Positions 1 to 7,343 are shown, counted from the stretch's first letter. The stretch is DNA of 28,234 bases from Candidatus Altarchaeota archaeon (GCA_015523055.1 WALD01000050.1:1-28234), one strand, 5' to 3'. A program made the numbers and translations. Notes: generated by a model not told the origin, from the letters alone.

Positions 1-1
1 A

Positions 2-9
2 TATAATAC
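2..9 (+). promoter_or_regulatory. TATA-like box of pyrE
   Basis: The A/T box TATAATAC lies about 25 nt before the pyrE ATG at 30, the spacing expected if transcription starts at or very near the start codon. There is no Shine-Dalgarno sequence before the ATG. The box is at the window edge, so a BRE element cannot be assessed. Confidence 0.5.
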
Positions 10-29
10 CATAAGACAATATTATTAAT

Positions 30-575
30 ATGGACAAAAATGAGAGAGATAAATTACTGAATTTTATAAATATCAACTGCTTAAAGATTGGTGAATTTGA
101 GCTGGCTTCGGGGGGCGTGAGTTCCTTCTTCTTTGATATGAAGAAGGCTACACTGGACCCGGGGGCTTCTAAACTCATAACCAATGCCATGCTTGAATTG
201 GTGTATGGAGAGAATGTTCAGTATGTTGGCGGTCTGGAAACCGGAGCAATCCCCATCGTTTCTGAATTATGTGTCCGAAGCAGCCGGGAAAGACCTATTT
301 TTGGTTTTTTCGTAAGGAAGGCAAAGGATGGCAGAAACCCGGAGATTGAGGGGAATATCGAAAGAGGAGAGAGAGTAATTCTCGTTGATGATGTAACAAC
401 CCGGGGGAATTCAGTAATCACTGCTGTAAAAGCGGTCAGGAATTTCGGCTGTAAGATTGAAAAGGTGATTACTATCGTAGACAGGCTGGCTGGCGCTGAA
501 CATAACCTTAGAAGGGAAAACATAGAGCTAATTCCTGTATTTACAAAAAATGACTTCAAAATCGGAAATTTCTGA
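30..575 (+). CDS. pyrE: Orotate phosphoribosyltransferase
   Basis: This 181-residue protein is a type I phosphoribosyltransferase. It should transfer the phosphoribosyl group of PRPP to orotate to give OMP in cytoplasmic pyrimidine synthesis. The PRPP-binding signature VILVDDVTTRGNSV lies at residues 116-129. The upstream FFVRKAKD segment (93-100) matches the catalytic-loop region of orotate enzymes, and GGLETGAIP (67-75) is the usual flexible core. Length is normal for archaeal PyrE. The start has no Shine-Dalgarno sequence but a well-placed TATA box, suggesting a leaderless transcript. It abuts or overlaps pgk. A purine-type or regulatory phosphoribosyltransferase is a less likely alternative, given the orotate-like loop. 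Confidence 0.88.
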   Translation: MDKNERDKLLNFININCLKIGEFELASGGVSSFFFDMKKATLDPGASKLITNAMLELVYGENVQYVGGLETGAIPIVSELCVRSSRERPIFGFFVRKAKDGRNPEIEGNIERGERVILVDDVTTRGNSVITAVKAVRNFGCKIEKVITIVDRLAGAEHNLRRENIELIPVFTKNDFKIGNF

Positions 576-582
576 AAACCAG

Positions 583-1797
583 ATGAAAGACATTTTTACA
601 CTGAATGATGTTGAGGTGGAGGGAAAGACAGTCCTTGTCAGGATTGATATAAACACACCCATAGATCCAGAGACCGGAAAGCTTCTGGACGACAGGAGAG
701 TCAGGTCGCATAAAGACACCATAACAGAGCTTGTTGAAAAGAAGGCAAAGGTAGTGTTGATAGCACACCAGAGCAGGCCGGGGGAGGCGGATTTCACAAC
801 TCTTGAAAACCACGCCAGGTGGATTTCAGAGATAACCGGATATGAGGTAGAGTACATAGATTCTATGTTCAGCTCCTATGCCCAGGGAAAGATAAACAGG
901 ATGGAGCCGGGCGATATAGTGCTTCTTGAGAATGTTCGTTTCTACTCTGAAGAGGTTATTAATCGACCTGCTGATGCCCAGGTTAAAACACATATTGTCA
1001 GGAAGCTATCAAAGGTCGCAGATATCTACATAAATGATGCCTTTGCAACGGCTCATAGAAGCCAACCATCAATGGTCGGCTTTCCCCTGGTTATGAAGTC
1101 AGCAGCAGGAAGGCTTATGGAGAAAGAGTTGAGGTCAATTGGTGCGATAATGGAAAATCCAAAGAAGCCGGTCACCTTTGTTCTGGGGGGGACGAAGGCT
1201 GATGATTCAATAAGGGCCACAAAACTGGCTCTTGAGAACGGAACGGAATATATTCTCACGGGCGGCCTTGTGGCAAATATATTCCTTGCTGCAAAGGGCT
1301 ACAGGCTTGGAGAGCCAAGCATAGAATTCATCCGTGGCAAGAGGATGGTAGAGCAGATTGACATAGCAAGAGGAATTCTCTCTGAACATATGGATAAAAT
1401 TATAACACCAGTTGACCTGGCATTAGACAACTATGGTGAGAGAATGGAGATTCCCATAAGTGAATTGCCGAGAAATATGAAAATAAGTGACATCGGGAAG
1501 GGCACAGTAGATAAGTACGGGGACATAATAAAGAAATCGGGGACGATATTTGCCAAAGGGGCATTGGGTATCTTCGAGGAAAAGAACTTTGCCTACGGCA
1601 CCGAGGAGATTATAAAATCCATTGCGAAATCCAACGGTTTCTCCGTCATTGGAGGGGGGCATCTGGTCGCTGCTGCAAAGGAGTTTGATGTTGAAGACGG
1701 AATTAATCACATAAGCTCCGGGGGAGGGGCATGCATCAGTCTTCTTGCAGGATATAAGCTTCCCGCTGTTGAGGCTCTAAGGCAGGGGACTCTGTGA
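583..1797 (+). CDS. pgk: 3-phosphoglycerate kinase
   Basis: Archaeal-type phosphoglycerate kinase interconverts 1,3-bisphosphoglycerate and 3-phosphoglycerate with ADP/ATP. From ATG 583 the protein has 404 residues, the usual archaeal length. The N-terminal substrate motif KTVLVRIDINTP (15-26) and the following DDRRVRSH give the phosphoglycerate pocket. The C-terminal GGGHLVAAAKEF and HISSGGGA segments give the nucleotide site, and GGTKADDS is the inter-domain motif. An alternative ATG at 550 would add 11 residues and overlap pyrE by 26 nt; neither start has a clear ribosome site. I chose 583 because family members begin close to the LND/EGKTVLVR segment. It is probably co-transcribed with pyrE. 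Confidence 0.95.
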   Translation: MKDIFTLNDVEVEGKTVLVRIDINTPIDPETGKLLDDRRVRSHKDTITELVEKKAKVVLIAHQSRPGEADFTTLENHARWISEITGYEVEYIDSMFSSYAQGKINRMEPGDIVLLENVRFYSEEVINRPADAQVKTHIVRKLSKVADIYINDAFATAHRSQPSMVGFPLVMKSAAGRLMEKELRSIGAIMENPKKPVTFVLGGTKADDSIRATKLALENGTEYILTGGLVANIFLAAKGYRLGEPSIEFIRGKRMVEQIDIARGILSEHMDKIITPVDLALDNYGERMEIPISELPRNMKISDIGKGTVDKYGDIIKKSGTIFAKGALGIFEEKNFAYGTEEIIKSIAKSNGFSVIGGGHLVAAAKEFDVEDGINHISSGGGACISLLAGYKLPAVEALRQGTL

Positions 1798-1803
1798 TTT
1801 TAC

Positions 1804-1836
1804 ATCAGGTAAAATAACATATCAGGTATTTTATAC
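1804..1836 (+). promoter_or_regulatory. fae-hps promoter with direct repeat
   Basis: A TATA-like box TTTTATAC (1829-1836) lies about 27 nt before ATG 1860, so the transcript is probably leaderless. Immediately upstream, the octamer ATCAGGTA occurs twice (1804-1811 and 1821-1828) with a 17-nt period, in the position where a regulator or BRE/TFB contact could lie. The regulatory role is inference. Confidence 0.45.
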
Positions 1837-1859
1837 TACCAATCCAGATTTTATAAAAG

Positions 1860-3041
1860 ATGTACAAGATTGGTGAAGCATTGATTGGGAAGGGAAACGA
1901 GGTTGCCCATATTGACATTATAATCGGTGATAAGGAGGGTAGTGTTGGGCAGGCCTTTGCAAACAGCCTCTCCCAATTATCTGTTGGGCATACCCCCCTT
2001 CTCTCGGTAATAAGACCGAATCTTCCATGCAAACCATACACTGTTTTGGTTCCAAAGGTTACGGTTAAGGACATGGAGGACGTTACAAAGATTTTCGGTC
2101 CTGCCCAGGCAGGGGTCGCCAAGGCGGTTGCTGACTCGGTTGAGGAGGGAATCATACCGATGGATAGGGTAGATGACTGGGTAATAATCTGCTCTGTCTT
2201 CATTCACCCCGATGCAGAGGACTTCAGGAGGATATATCAGTATAACTACGGTGCAACGAAATTGGCTTTGAGGAGGGCATTAGGAGGTTATCCGAGTCTG
2301 GACAAGATTATGTTTGATAAAGATAGGGCGACACACCCAATAATGGGTTTCAGGGTCTCGAGGCTGCCGAGATGGAACGCACCTTATCTGCAAATAGCAC
2401 TTGATAACCCGGACCTTGAGTATATAAAAAGGGTCATAAAGGAGCTTCCGCACAGCGATAAGATTATTCTTGAGGCAGGAACACCCCTGCTCAAGAAGTA
2501 TGGCGTTAAGGCAATGTCTGAACTCAGGGAGGTAGCAAAGGATTATTTTATGATAGCTGATTTGAAAACCCTCGACGTGGGGCAGGTTGAGGTTGATATG
2601 GCATTTGATGAGGGAGCAGACGCTGTAGTAGCCTCCGGTCTGGCAACCAAGGAGGTATTGGATAAATTCGTCTACGAGGCAAAGAGACTCGGAATCTATG
2701 CCATCATCGATACGATGAATGTTGATAACCCCGTGGCAAAATTAAAGTCCATCAAGGATCTGCCTGATGTGGTTATTCTCCACAGGGCAATTGACTCGGA
2801 GAAGACCCAGGAGCACAGGTGGAACCAGATAGGCAGGATAAAAAAGGAATTCCCACAGCTCTATGTTGCTGTTGCGGGAGGATTGGATCCAGAAACTGCT
2901 CCCATTGCCCTCAAAGAGGGTGCAGACATACTTATAGTGGGCAGGTACATCACACAGTCCAGGGATGTTGAAGGATCAACAAGAGAATTCATAAGGCTCG
3001 TTGGGGAGGACATAGACCTGAAGAGGGTTCATGTTGAATAA
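1860..3041 (+). CDS. fae-hps: Bifunctional formaldehyde-activating enzyme / 3-hexulose-6-phosphate synthase
   Basis: This 393-residue fusion joins Fae (about residues 1-165) to Hps (about 176-390). Fae condenses formaldehyde with tetrahydromethanopterin. The start is typical of Fae, with the catalytic histidine in AHIDIIIGDKEG (H17). Hps is an orotidine-decarboxylase-like barrel that interconverts ribulose 5-phosphate plus formaldehyde and hexulose 6-phosphate. Its ADLKTLDVG signature (233-241) carries the catalytic Asp/Lys pair. In archaea lacking the oxidative pentose phosphate pathway, Hps runs backwards to make ribulose 5-phosphate and Fae removes the released formaldehyde. That product feeds PRPP, used by the nearby PyrE. 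The partner isomerase (Phi) is not in this window. Confidence 0.95.
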   Translation: MYKIGEALIGKGNEVAHIDIIIGDKEGSVGQAFANSLSQLSVGHTPLLSVIRPNLPCKPYTVLVPKVTVKDMEDVTKIFGPAQAGVAKAVADSVEEGIIPMDRVDDWVIICSVFIHPDAEDFRRIYQYNYGATKLALRRALGGYPSLDKIMFDKDRATHPIMGFRVSRLPRWNAPYLQIALDNPDLEYIKRVIKELPHSDKIILEAGTPLLKKYGVKAMSELREVAKDYFMIADLKTLDVGQVEVDMAFDEGADAVVASGLATKEVLDKFVYEAKRLGIYAIIDTMNVDNPVAKLKSIKDLPDVVILHRAIDSEKTQEHRWNQIGRIKKEFPQLYVAVAGGLDPETAPIALKEGADILIVGRYITQSRDVEGSTREFIRLVGEDIDLKRVHVE

Positions 3042-3908
3042 CTACCCCATCCAGAGAATCAGGTTTACATCTGTTGTGTTTATAAATGCAGGGGTGCTTA
3101 TATTAGCGACCTTGAATTTCATTACTGTAAAGTTGTAATCATAGTCGTTGATCTTATCGAGGATTCCATCATCGGGGTTCCAGTCTATCTTACTTAAAAG
3201 GCGGTAGATTGCATCATTGATCGCGTCCCCGCCTCCGGGTTCTGAATGAGATGACCCGGTATAGTTACAACTCCTGTTATCTGAATAGTCCGATGGAATC
3301 AAGAGAGTTACGTTTTCGTTCCCGTTAGTTGCATTTATGTACTCAATCGTCCAGTTGCATCCATCCGAATTCATGGTGCCCCTTCCATAGCTTACATTCC
3401 CAATGGAGAAGCTCTTGTTAGTGGATGTATCATTATACAGCAGCCATGCTCTTGCAACGAACTCTCCTGATTTATTTTCTCCATAACCGCTAATGAATCT
3501 TCCTGCCCCTGTCTTCTCCACTGCCTCTGCCTCAAGAATCCTCTGGTTCTCACAGACGGTGTCGTTTCCTATCGTAAGCCTGTAGCCCATCGTCTTTGGG
3601 ATAAACTGCTCCAAATAGAATGTTGCGGTGTCATTAGCAAGCTGTGTATTGTTCTCTGACCAGTAGATTACTATATCCTCAAGGATTCCCATTTTATTCA
3701 AAACCCCGATAGAATTCTCACCCGTGGAATGTATCTCAAGAAATCCAATCTTCTTAACATTTATAGATCGCATCTGCTCCAGACTTATAATACTTATACC
3801 AACCAGAATTACAAAGATGAGAGCGATAATTGCGTCCCATGTCATCACATAGCCCTTGTTCCTCATTTTTTGTCTGGTTTTATTACCGGCCCCCATAGAC
3901 CAACTCAT
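3042..3908 (-). CDS. Membrane-anchored protein with pilin-like N-terminus, unknown function
   Basis: I do not recognise this protein as a named family. From ATG 3908 it has 288 residues. A basic segment ends in RNKGYVMTWDA, followed by a hydrophobic stretch (IIALIFVILVGISII). This is the layout of archaeal class III (type IV pilin-like) signal peptides, with possible cleavage after the glycine. The rest is polar, rich in N-x-S/T sequons and contains few cysteines, consistent with an exported, possibly glycosylated domain. Start 3908 has a ribosome-site-like AAGGTGA just upstream and overlaps the preceding gene by 26 nt. Starts at 3896 or 3866 are possible. It is last in a three-gene minus-strand group and converges on fae-hps, their ends directly adjacent. 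Confidence 0.7.
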   Translation of the reverse strand: MSWSMGAGNKTRQKMRNKGYVMTWDAIIALIFVILVGISIISLEQMRSINVKKIGFLEIHSTGENSIGVLNKMGILEDIVIYWSENNTQLANDTATFYLEQFIPKTMGYRLTIGNDTVCENQRILEAEAVEKTGAGRFISGYGENKSGEFVARAWLLYNDTSTNKSFSIGNVSYGRGTMNSDGCNWTIEYINATNGNENVTLLIPSDYSDNRSCNYTGSSHSEPGGGDAINDAIYRLLSKIDWNPDDGILDKINDYDYNFTVMKFKVANISTPAFINTTDVNLILWMG

Positions 3909-4476
3909 ATTCACCTTCAATCCTGCCTGTCTCTTTATGAACAGCCATGCCACGCATAAGGATTCTCATTGCAATATCATCTATACCCTTCATGTTGAAT
4001 ACCCTGCCGATTATGTATTTCGTTTCTACATCTATCTGGAATCGGTCACCTTTCGTTATTTTACTATCCTCTGGAGCACAATCAAATGCATTTATGTCGA
4101 ACCTCCCCCATGCAGGGAGTATAAACGGCAATGCACGTGTTTCATTCTCGTAGACTATCTCCTCCCCGGGAGGGATATAACATCTTCCCGACTCGCTATT
4201 CTCTATTGTTATATTGAGGATTGTAACCCGGGCCATCCATAGATTCATAAACCTCATGGTGAGATTCCCATCATCCGTAAGAGAGATTCCTGATGGGATT
4301 GGCCAGATATATCCAAAACCCTCCACCCCATACTTTGTGGTGATATAGCTGTCCAGTTCTGTAATAACAAGAAGAAGATAGATAAGGATTGTTATTATGA
4401 TGGGCACGATAACAACCAAATGCTCGGTCTTTATTTCTATATTGAAGAGGGTTCGTCTTCTTGGTCTGGATTCCAT
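3883..4476 (-). CDS. Single-pass membrane protein with exported domain, unknown function
   Basis: This protein of about 197 residues has a basic N-terminus (ESRPRRRTLF), one strong hydrophobic segment (VVIVPIIITILIYLLLVI, about residues 24-41), then a domain with alternating hydrophobic strands and two separated cysteines (GRCYIPPG and AFDCAPED). The pattern of N-x-x-I repeats, a cysteine and a PGEE turn resembles the beta-rich domains of archaeal pilin-like or secreted proteins. I infer an outward-facing domain. An alternative TTG start at 4491 would overlap the upstream gene by 11 nt. Tight packing between two other unknown genes argues for one operon and a shared membrane or surface role. 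I cannot name a family. Confidence 0.65.
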   Translation of the reverse strand: MESRPRRRTLFNIEIKTEHLVVIVPIIITILIYLLLVITELDSYITTKYGVEGFGYIWPIPSGISLTDDGNLTMRFMNLWMARVTILNITIENSESGRCYIPPGEEIVYENETRALPFILPAWGRFDINAFDCAPEDSKITKGDRFQIDVETKYIIGRVFNMKGIDDIAMRILMRGMAVHKETGRIEGEYELVYGGR

Positions 4477-4480
4477 TCTC

Positions 4481-4999
4481 TTATTGCTCAATGCTTACAA
4501 CGCCCCCTGCCTCAAACAGAGCGTTGAGCGTTGCAATCATTGTAGAATTCAGATAGTCCTCCAGAGTGGCTTTCTTTTTTATATGTATCGTATAGATGGC
4601 ATCGGTTAAACCGGCATCGTCCAGAATCTCCTCAATCCTTGCCCTGACCTTCATGAGAATTTCCTCCTTTAACTCAAATTCACAGAGAAATGCAAGTGGC
4701 CTCAGACCCTCGTCCATCGCGGAGGGTATTAGCGAAACCGTTATTATCTCCTTACTGTCAACACCCTTGCCGGGATTGGAGAGAGTCACACCGGCCTTTT
4801 TCCATTCAAGAATGTTTAGATTATTGACCCCAATTTTCTTGAGAGAATTCTTTACCTCGTCCAGATTCTCGCTTCTCAGGTGGAGTGTAACCTCCCGCCC
4901 GATGAGTGACATCTGAAGAATTCCACTGTCTGGTAATGACTTGAAGAGTGCATCAGGGTTTCCGTTATAGGAACCTGACATGGCAACGATATGTTTCAT
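4481..4999 (-). CDS. Conserved-looking soluble protein of unknown function
   Basis: This 172-residue protein has no signal peptide or membrane segment and seems cytoplasmic. It is a mix of amphipathic helices and short strands (for example EVTLHLRSENLDEVKNSLKK and ELKEEILMKVRARIEEIL) and ends in a glycine/valine-rich tail. I recognise no catalytic motif. It is the first gene of the three-gene minus-strand group, with a TATA-like box about 26 nt upstream (5021-5030), so probably leaderless. Its start is divergent from scpB across a 130-bp intergenic region. Normal codon use and a smooth operon join support a real gene, but the function is unknown. Confidence 0.65.
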   Translation of the reverse strand: MKHIVAMSGSYNGNPDALFKSLPDSGILQMSLIGREVTLHLRSENLDEVKNSLKKIGVNNLNILEWKKAGVTLSNPGKGVDSKEIITVSLIPSAMDEGLRPLAFLCEFELKEEILMKVRARIEEILDDAGLTDAIYTIHIKKKATLEDYLNSTMIATLNALFEAGGVVSIEQ

Positions 5000-5020
5000 C
5001 CTGATCCATTAATATATGCA

Positions 5021-5030
5021 TTATAAATAC
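5021..5030 (-). promoter_or_regulatory. TATA-like box of the three-gene minus-strand cluster
   Basis: On the minus strand this reads GTATTTATAA. It is centred about 26 nt before the start codon ending at 4999, which fits an archaeal TATA box with a leaderless or nearly leaderless transcript. Confidence 0.45.
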
Positions 5031-5074
5031 TTATATTAGATTAGCATTAATAATTCATAAAAACGGTTTAAGGA

Positions 5075-5101
5075 ACCCCCCCAATTGATTCAGAGGGGGG
5101 T
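5075..5101. repeat. C-run/G-run inverted repeat in the divergent promoter region
   Basis: A run of seven C (5076-5082) and a run of six G (5095-5100) form a perfect 7-bp stem, A-C6 with G6-T, around a 13-nt loop. The G arm directly touches the A/T box of the scpB promoter. In this A/T-rich spacer it stands out. It could be an operator, a BRE-like element or a structured transcript end; I cannot tell which. Confidence 0.5.
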
Positions 5102-5109
5102 ATTTAATC
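5100..5109 (+). promoter_or_regulatory. TATA-like box of scpB
   Basis: The box GTATTTAATC is centred about 25 nt before ATG 5130. No ribosome site precedes the ATG. This is the same TATA-to-ATG spacing seen for pyrE, fae-hps and rpoH, consistent with leaderless transcription. Confidence 0.45.
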
Positions 5110-5129
5110 GGTAATAAGAATATTAGATT

Positions 5130-5621
5130 ATGACCAGGGATGTCAGGAGAGTGATAGAGGCCGCACTCTTTATTTCAGGAAGAATTCTCACATTGGAGGA
5201 GATTGCAAGAATCTGCGAGTTGGGCAATGCTGGAATTATAAGACAGAGTCTTAATGAATTGATGGAGGATTATAATTCAAGGAATTCCGGTATTGAGATT
5301 TATGAGTATAACGGCGGCTATGGGATGAGAATCAGGAGCGAACTTGAGCATTCTGTTATGCACCTTGCCCCGGAGACCGAGATACCCCCCGCTATGCTGA
5401 AGACCCTCGCCCTCATTGCATACGAACAGCCCATTACGCAGTCAAAGCTCGTCAAGGAGAGAGGCACGAGGGTTTATAGATATGTGAAGAAACTTAGGGA
5501 ACAGGAGCTTATTGATGCAAAGAAGGAGGGAAGGACAAAGATTCTCACCGTAACCCCAAAGTTCAGGGAGTACTTTCAGGTTCAGGATGTGAAGGAATTC
5601 ATGGATAAAGGGGGGGAATGA
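5130..5621 (+). CDS. scpB: Segregation and condensation protein B
   Basis: This 163-residue protein matches ScpB, a kleisin-associated tandem winged-helix protein that works with ScpA and SMC in chromosome condensation and segregation. The N-terminal part begins VIEAALFISGRILTLEEIARI, the usual first helix and wing. The middle has the family segment LKTLALIAYEQPITQSKLVKERG (about residues 90-112), followed by YVKKLREQELI of the second winged helix. Length is normal for archaeal ScpB. ScpA and SMC are not in this window, so scpB stands alone between a divergent unknown cluster and lemA-htpX. A leaderless start is likely. Confidence 0.88.
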   Translation: MTRDVRRVIEAALFISGRILTLEEIARICELGNAGIIRQSLNELMEDYNSRNSGIEIYEYNGGYGMRIRSELEHSVMHLAPETEIPPAMLKTLALIAYEQPITQSKLVKERGTRVYRYVKKLREQELIDAKKEGRTKILTVTPKFREYFQVQDVKEFMDKGGE

Positions 5622-5639
5622 CATTTTTTATACCTATCC

Positions 5640-5651
5640 CTTTTTATACTA
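5640..5651 (+). promoter_or_regulatory. Probable lemA-htpX promoter region
   Basis: The box CTTTTTATACTA lies downstream of scpB. If used, transcription would start near 5670 and give a leader of roughly 135 nt before lemA. No TATA-like sequence lies 26 nt before the lemA ATG, where the DNA is G+C-rich, so a leadered transcript is favoured. The T-rich stretch at 5628-5645 may also end scpB transcripts. Confidence 0.35.
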
Positions 5652-5694
5652 TTAAGGAAAGAATATAATGTAAAGTGGGGGGATAAAGAGAGAT

Positions 5695-5732
5695 AGATAT
5701 GATATAAGGAAAAAGATATGATATAAGGAAAA
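5695..5732 (+). repeat. Two tandem copies of a 19-bp direct repeat
   Basis: The 19-mer AGATATGATATAAGGAAAA occurs twice head to tail without a gap (5695-5713 and 5714-5732), identical in both copies. It lies between the probable promoter and the G+C-rich leader of lemA-htpX. It could be a pair of binding sites or a simple duplication. Confidence 0.8.
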
Positions 5733-5734
5733 CG

Positions 5735-5806
5735 AAAAGATACTCGGCAGGCGGGACCAGATGCCTGGGAAGCTTCGGAACCTCACGCTAAACCCCGAAC
5801 ACAAAA
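5735..5806 (+). ncRNA. Candidate structured 5' leader of lemA-htpX
   Basis: Roughly 60 nt of G+C-rich sequence sit in an otherwise A/T-rich spacer. Two hairpins can be drawn: CAGGC (5748-5752) with GCCTG (5763-5767), and TTCGG (5774-5778) with CCGAA (5795-5799). The CCGA arm can alternatively pair with TCGG at 5744-5747, enclosing the first hairpin, so two exclusive folds are possible. I do not recognise a known riboswitch or stable RNA class. The lemA ATG follows after A-rich sequence with no Shine-Dalgarno. This is a candidate only. Confidence 0.3.
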
Positions 5807-6361
5807 ATGATTGAATGGATAATCCTGTTGTTGGTTTTGATTGTTTTGGTAGGGATGTACTATTTTAATAAGATTACAGTCCTGAGCAATAGAATTGACA
5901 ATGCATGGAGCCAGATTGATGTTCAACTCAGAAAGAGAGCAGAATTGGTACCAAATCTGGTAGAAACGGTACAGGCGTATATGAAGCACGAACAGAAGGC
6001 AATTCAGATGGTCACTGAATCCCGGGAGAAGATGCTTGGTGCGGGGACAATTGAGGAGAAGGCGAAGGCGGGAAATATGCTTGAGGGTGCGTTAAAGAGC
6101 ATATTTGCCCTGGCGGAGAATTATCCGCAACTTAAAGCAAGTGAAAATTTCGGCAGACTACAAGAACAGTTGTCGGATATAGAGAACAAGATTGCTTATA
6201 CAAGACAGTTCTACAATGATTCTGTTCTTTATTATAATAACATGATTGCCACGATCCCGGGGATGTGGATTGCCGGGATTATTGGGAGAAATCAGAAGAA
6301 ACCATATCTAGCAACACCAGAGAAAGAGAGAAAACCGGTGAATGTGAAATTTGATGTATAA
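5807..6361 (+). CDS. lemA: LemA family membrane protein
   Basis: This 184-residue protein starts with a single transmembrane helix (IEWIILLLVLIVLVGMYYF) followed by the LemA core: NRIDNAWSQIDVQLRKRAELVPNLVETV at about residues 25-52, then long amphipathic helices. LemA proteins are anchored with an extracytoplasmic or cytoplasmic helical bundle. Their biochemical role is not settled, but they are often encoded beside M48 membrane proteases. Here htpX follows after 2 nt, so the two are co-transcribed and likely act together in membrane protein quality control. Length is normal. The start is fixed by the family pattern rather than by a ribosome site. Confidence 0.9.
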   Translation: MIEWIILLLVLIVLVGMYYFNKITVLSNRIDNAWSQIDVQLRKRAELVPNLVETVQAYMKHEQKAIQMVTESREKMLGAGTIEEKAKAGNMLEGALKSIFALAENYPQLKASENFGRLQEQLSDIENKIAYTRQFYNDSVLYYNNMIATIPGMWIAGIIGRNQKKPYLATPEKERKPVNVKFDV

Positions 6362-6363
6362 TC

Positions 6364-7263
6364 ATGGAAAAGATATCCTTCTATGACCAGATCGAGAGGA
6401 ATAAGAGAAATTCTTACATACTGATGCTTTTTGTAGTTCTTGTCATAATAGGGATTGGTTGGGTTATTGCTCAGGTTTATGAGCCGTCATCAACATTCGT
6501 TATTCTTATTTTTGCCATAATCTTCTCCCTTGCCTATACCATTGGTACGTATAAAAAATCTGCGGAGATTGCACTGAAATCTGTTAATGCCTACCCTGCC
6601 GATGCCTCCAGATATGAACATCTCAGGAACATGGTTGAAGGACTGTCTCTGGCTGCTGGACTTCCAGTGCCAAAGGTTTATATAATGCCGTCTAAGGATA
6701 TTAATGCATTCGCAACAGGGAAGGATCCGGAGCATAGTTATATCTGCGTCACTGAGGGGGCATTAACGACCCTGACTGATTCTGAACTGGAGGGGGTTCT
6801 GGCTCATGAGATGAGCCACATACGGAATTATGATATAAGATTTGTAACCCTGATTGCAGTGATGGTAGGAATTATCTCCATAGCCTCTGAATTGTTTCTT
6901 AGAAGCATGTGGTTCTCTGGCGGAAGGAGAAGAGATCGTGATGGGGGGAATACTATGATTCTTGTATTAGGAATAATCCTTGCCATCCTGGCTCCAATAG
7001 TGGTAAGACTTGTGCAGTTGAGTGTCTCCAGAAAGAGGGAATTCATGGCGGATGCCGGGGCAGTTCAACTTACCCGTTATCCCGGAGGATTGATCTCTGC
7101 ACTGAAGAAGATCAAAAGGGCATATTCGCAGGGAACATATACCAGGGTTAATGCCGCAGTAGCACCCATGTTTTTTGAGGATCCAATGAAAAAAAGAATT
7201 AGCAATATCTTCAATACTCACCCACCCATTGATGAGAGAATTCGCGTCTTGGAGGCTATGTAA
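6364..7263 (+). CDS. htpX: HtpX-like membrane zinc metalloprotease (M48)
   Basis: This 299-residue M48 peptidase degrades misfolded membrane proteins in related systems. Two N-terminal membrane helices (about 19-36 and 44-60) and two more (about 160-176 and 198-216) frame a cytoplasmic catalytic domain. The zinc site is HEMSH (H148, E149, H152), and the third ligand is the glutamate in SRKREFMADAG (E226). The conserved C-terminal THPPIDERI (285-293) is present. All catalytic residues are intact and the length is normal. It is the second gene of the lemA-htpX pair and is followed by about 130 bp without a gene. Confidence 0.94.
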   Translation: MEKISFYDQIERNKRNSYILMLFVVLVIIGIGWVIAQVYEPSSTFVILIFAIIFSLAYTIGTYKKSAEIALKSVNAYPADASRYEHLRNMVEGLSLAAGLPVPKVYIMPSKDINAFATGKDPEHSYICVTEGALTTLTDSELEGVLAHEMSHIRNYDIRFVTLIAVMVGIISIASELFLRSMWFSGGRRRDRDGGNTMILVLGIILAILAPIVVRLVQLSVSRKREFMADAGAVQLTRYPGGLISALKKIKRAYSQGTYTRVNAAVAPMFFEDPMKKRISNIFNTHPPIDERIRVLEAM

Positions 7264-7333
7264 TCGTGCTGAAGGTAGTCAAGCGTCTGTCTGAGAAATC
7301 CCAACCCTCGCCCATCAGAGCAGAATTCCTTCA

Positions 7334-7343
7334 TATTTAAATT
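7334..7343 (+). promoter_or_regulatory. Probable promoter of the preQ0 operon
   Basis: The box TATTTAAATT lies about 55 nt before the ATG of the ribbon-helix-helix gene. A start near 7364 would give a leader of roughly 30 nt carrying a weak GGATAGG ribosome site at 7382-7388. A second A/T box around 7350 is possible. The rest of the htpX-to-7393 spacer shows nothing else I can name. Confidence 0.35.

Noticed and set aside
5735..5806. SRP RNA, fluoride or c-di-GMP riboswitch in the lemA leader
   Set aside because: The conserved cores of these RNAs that I can recall are not present; I keep only an unclassified structured-leader candidate.
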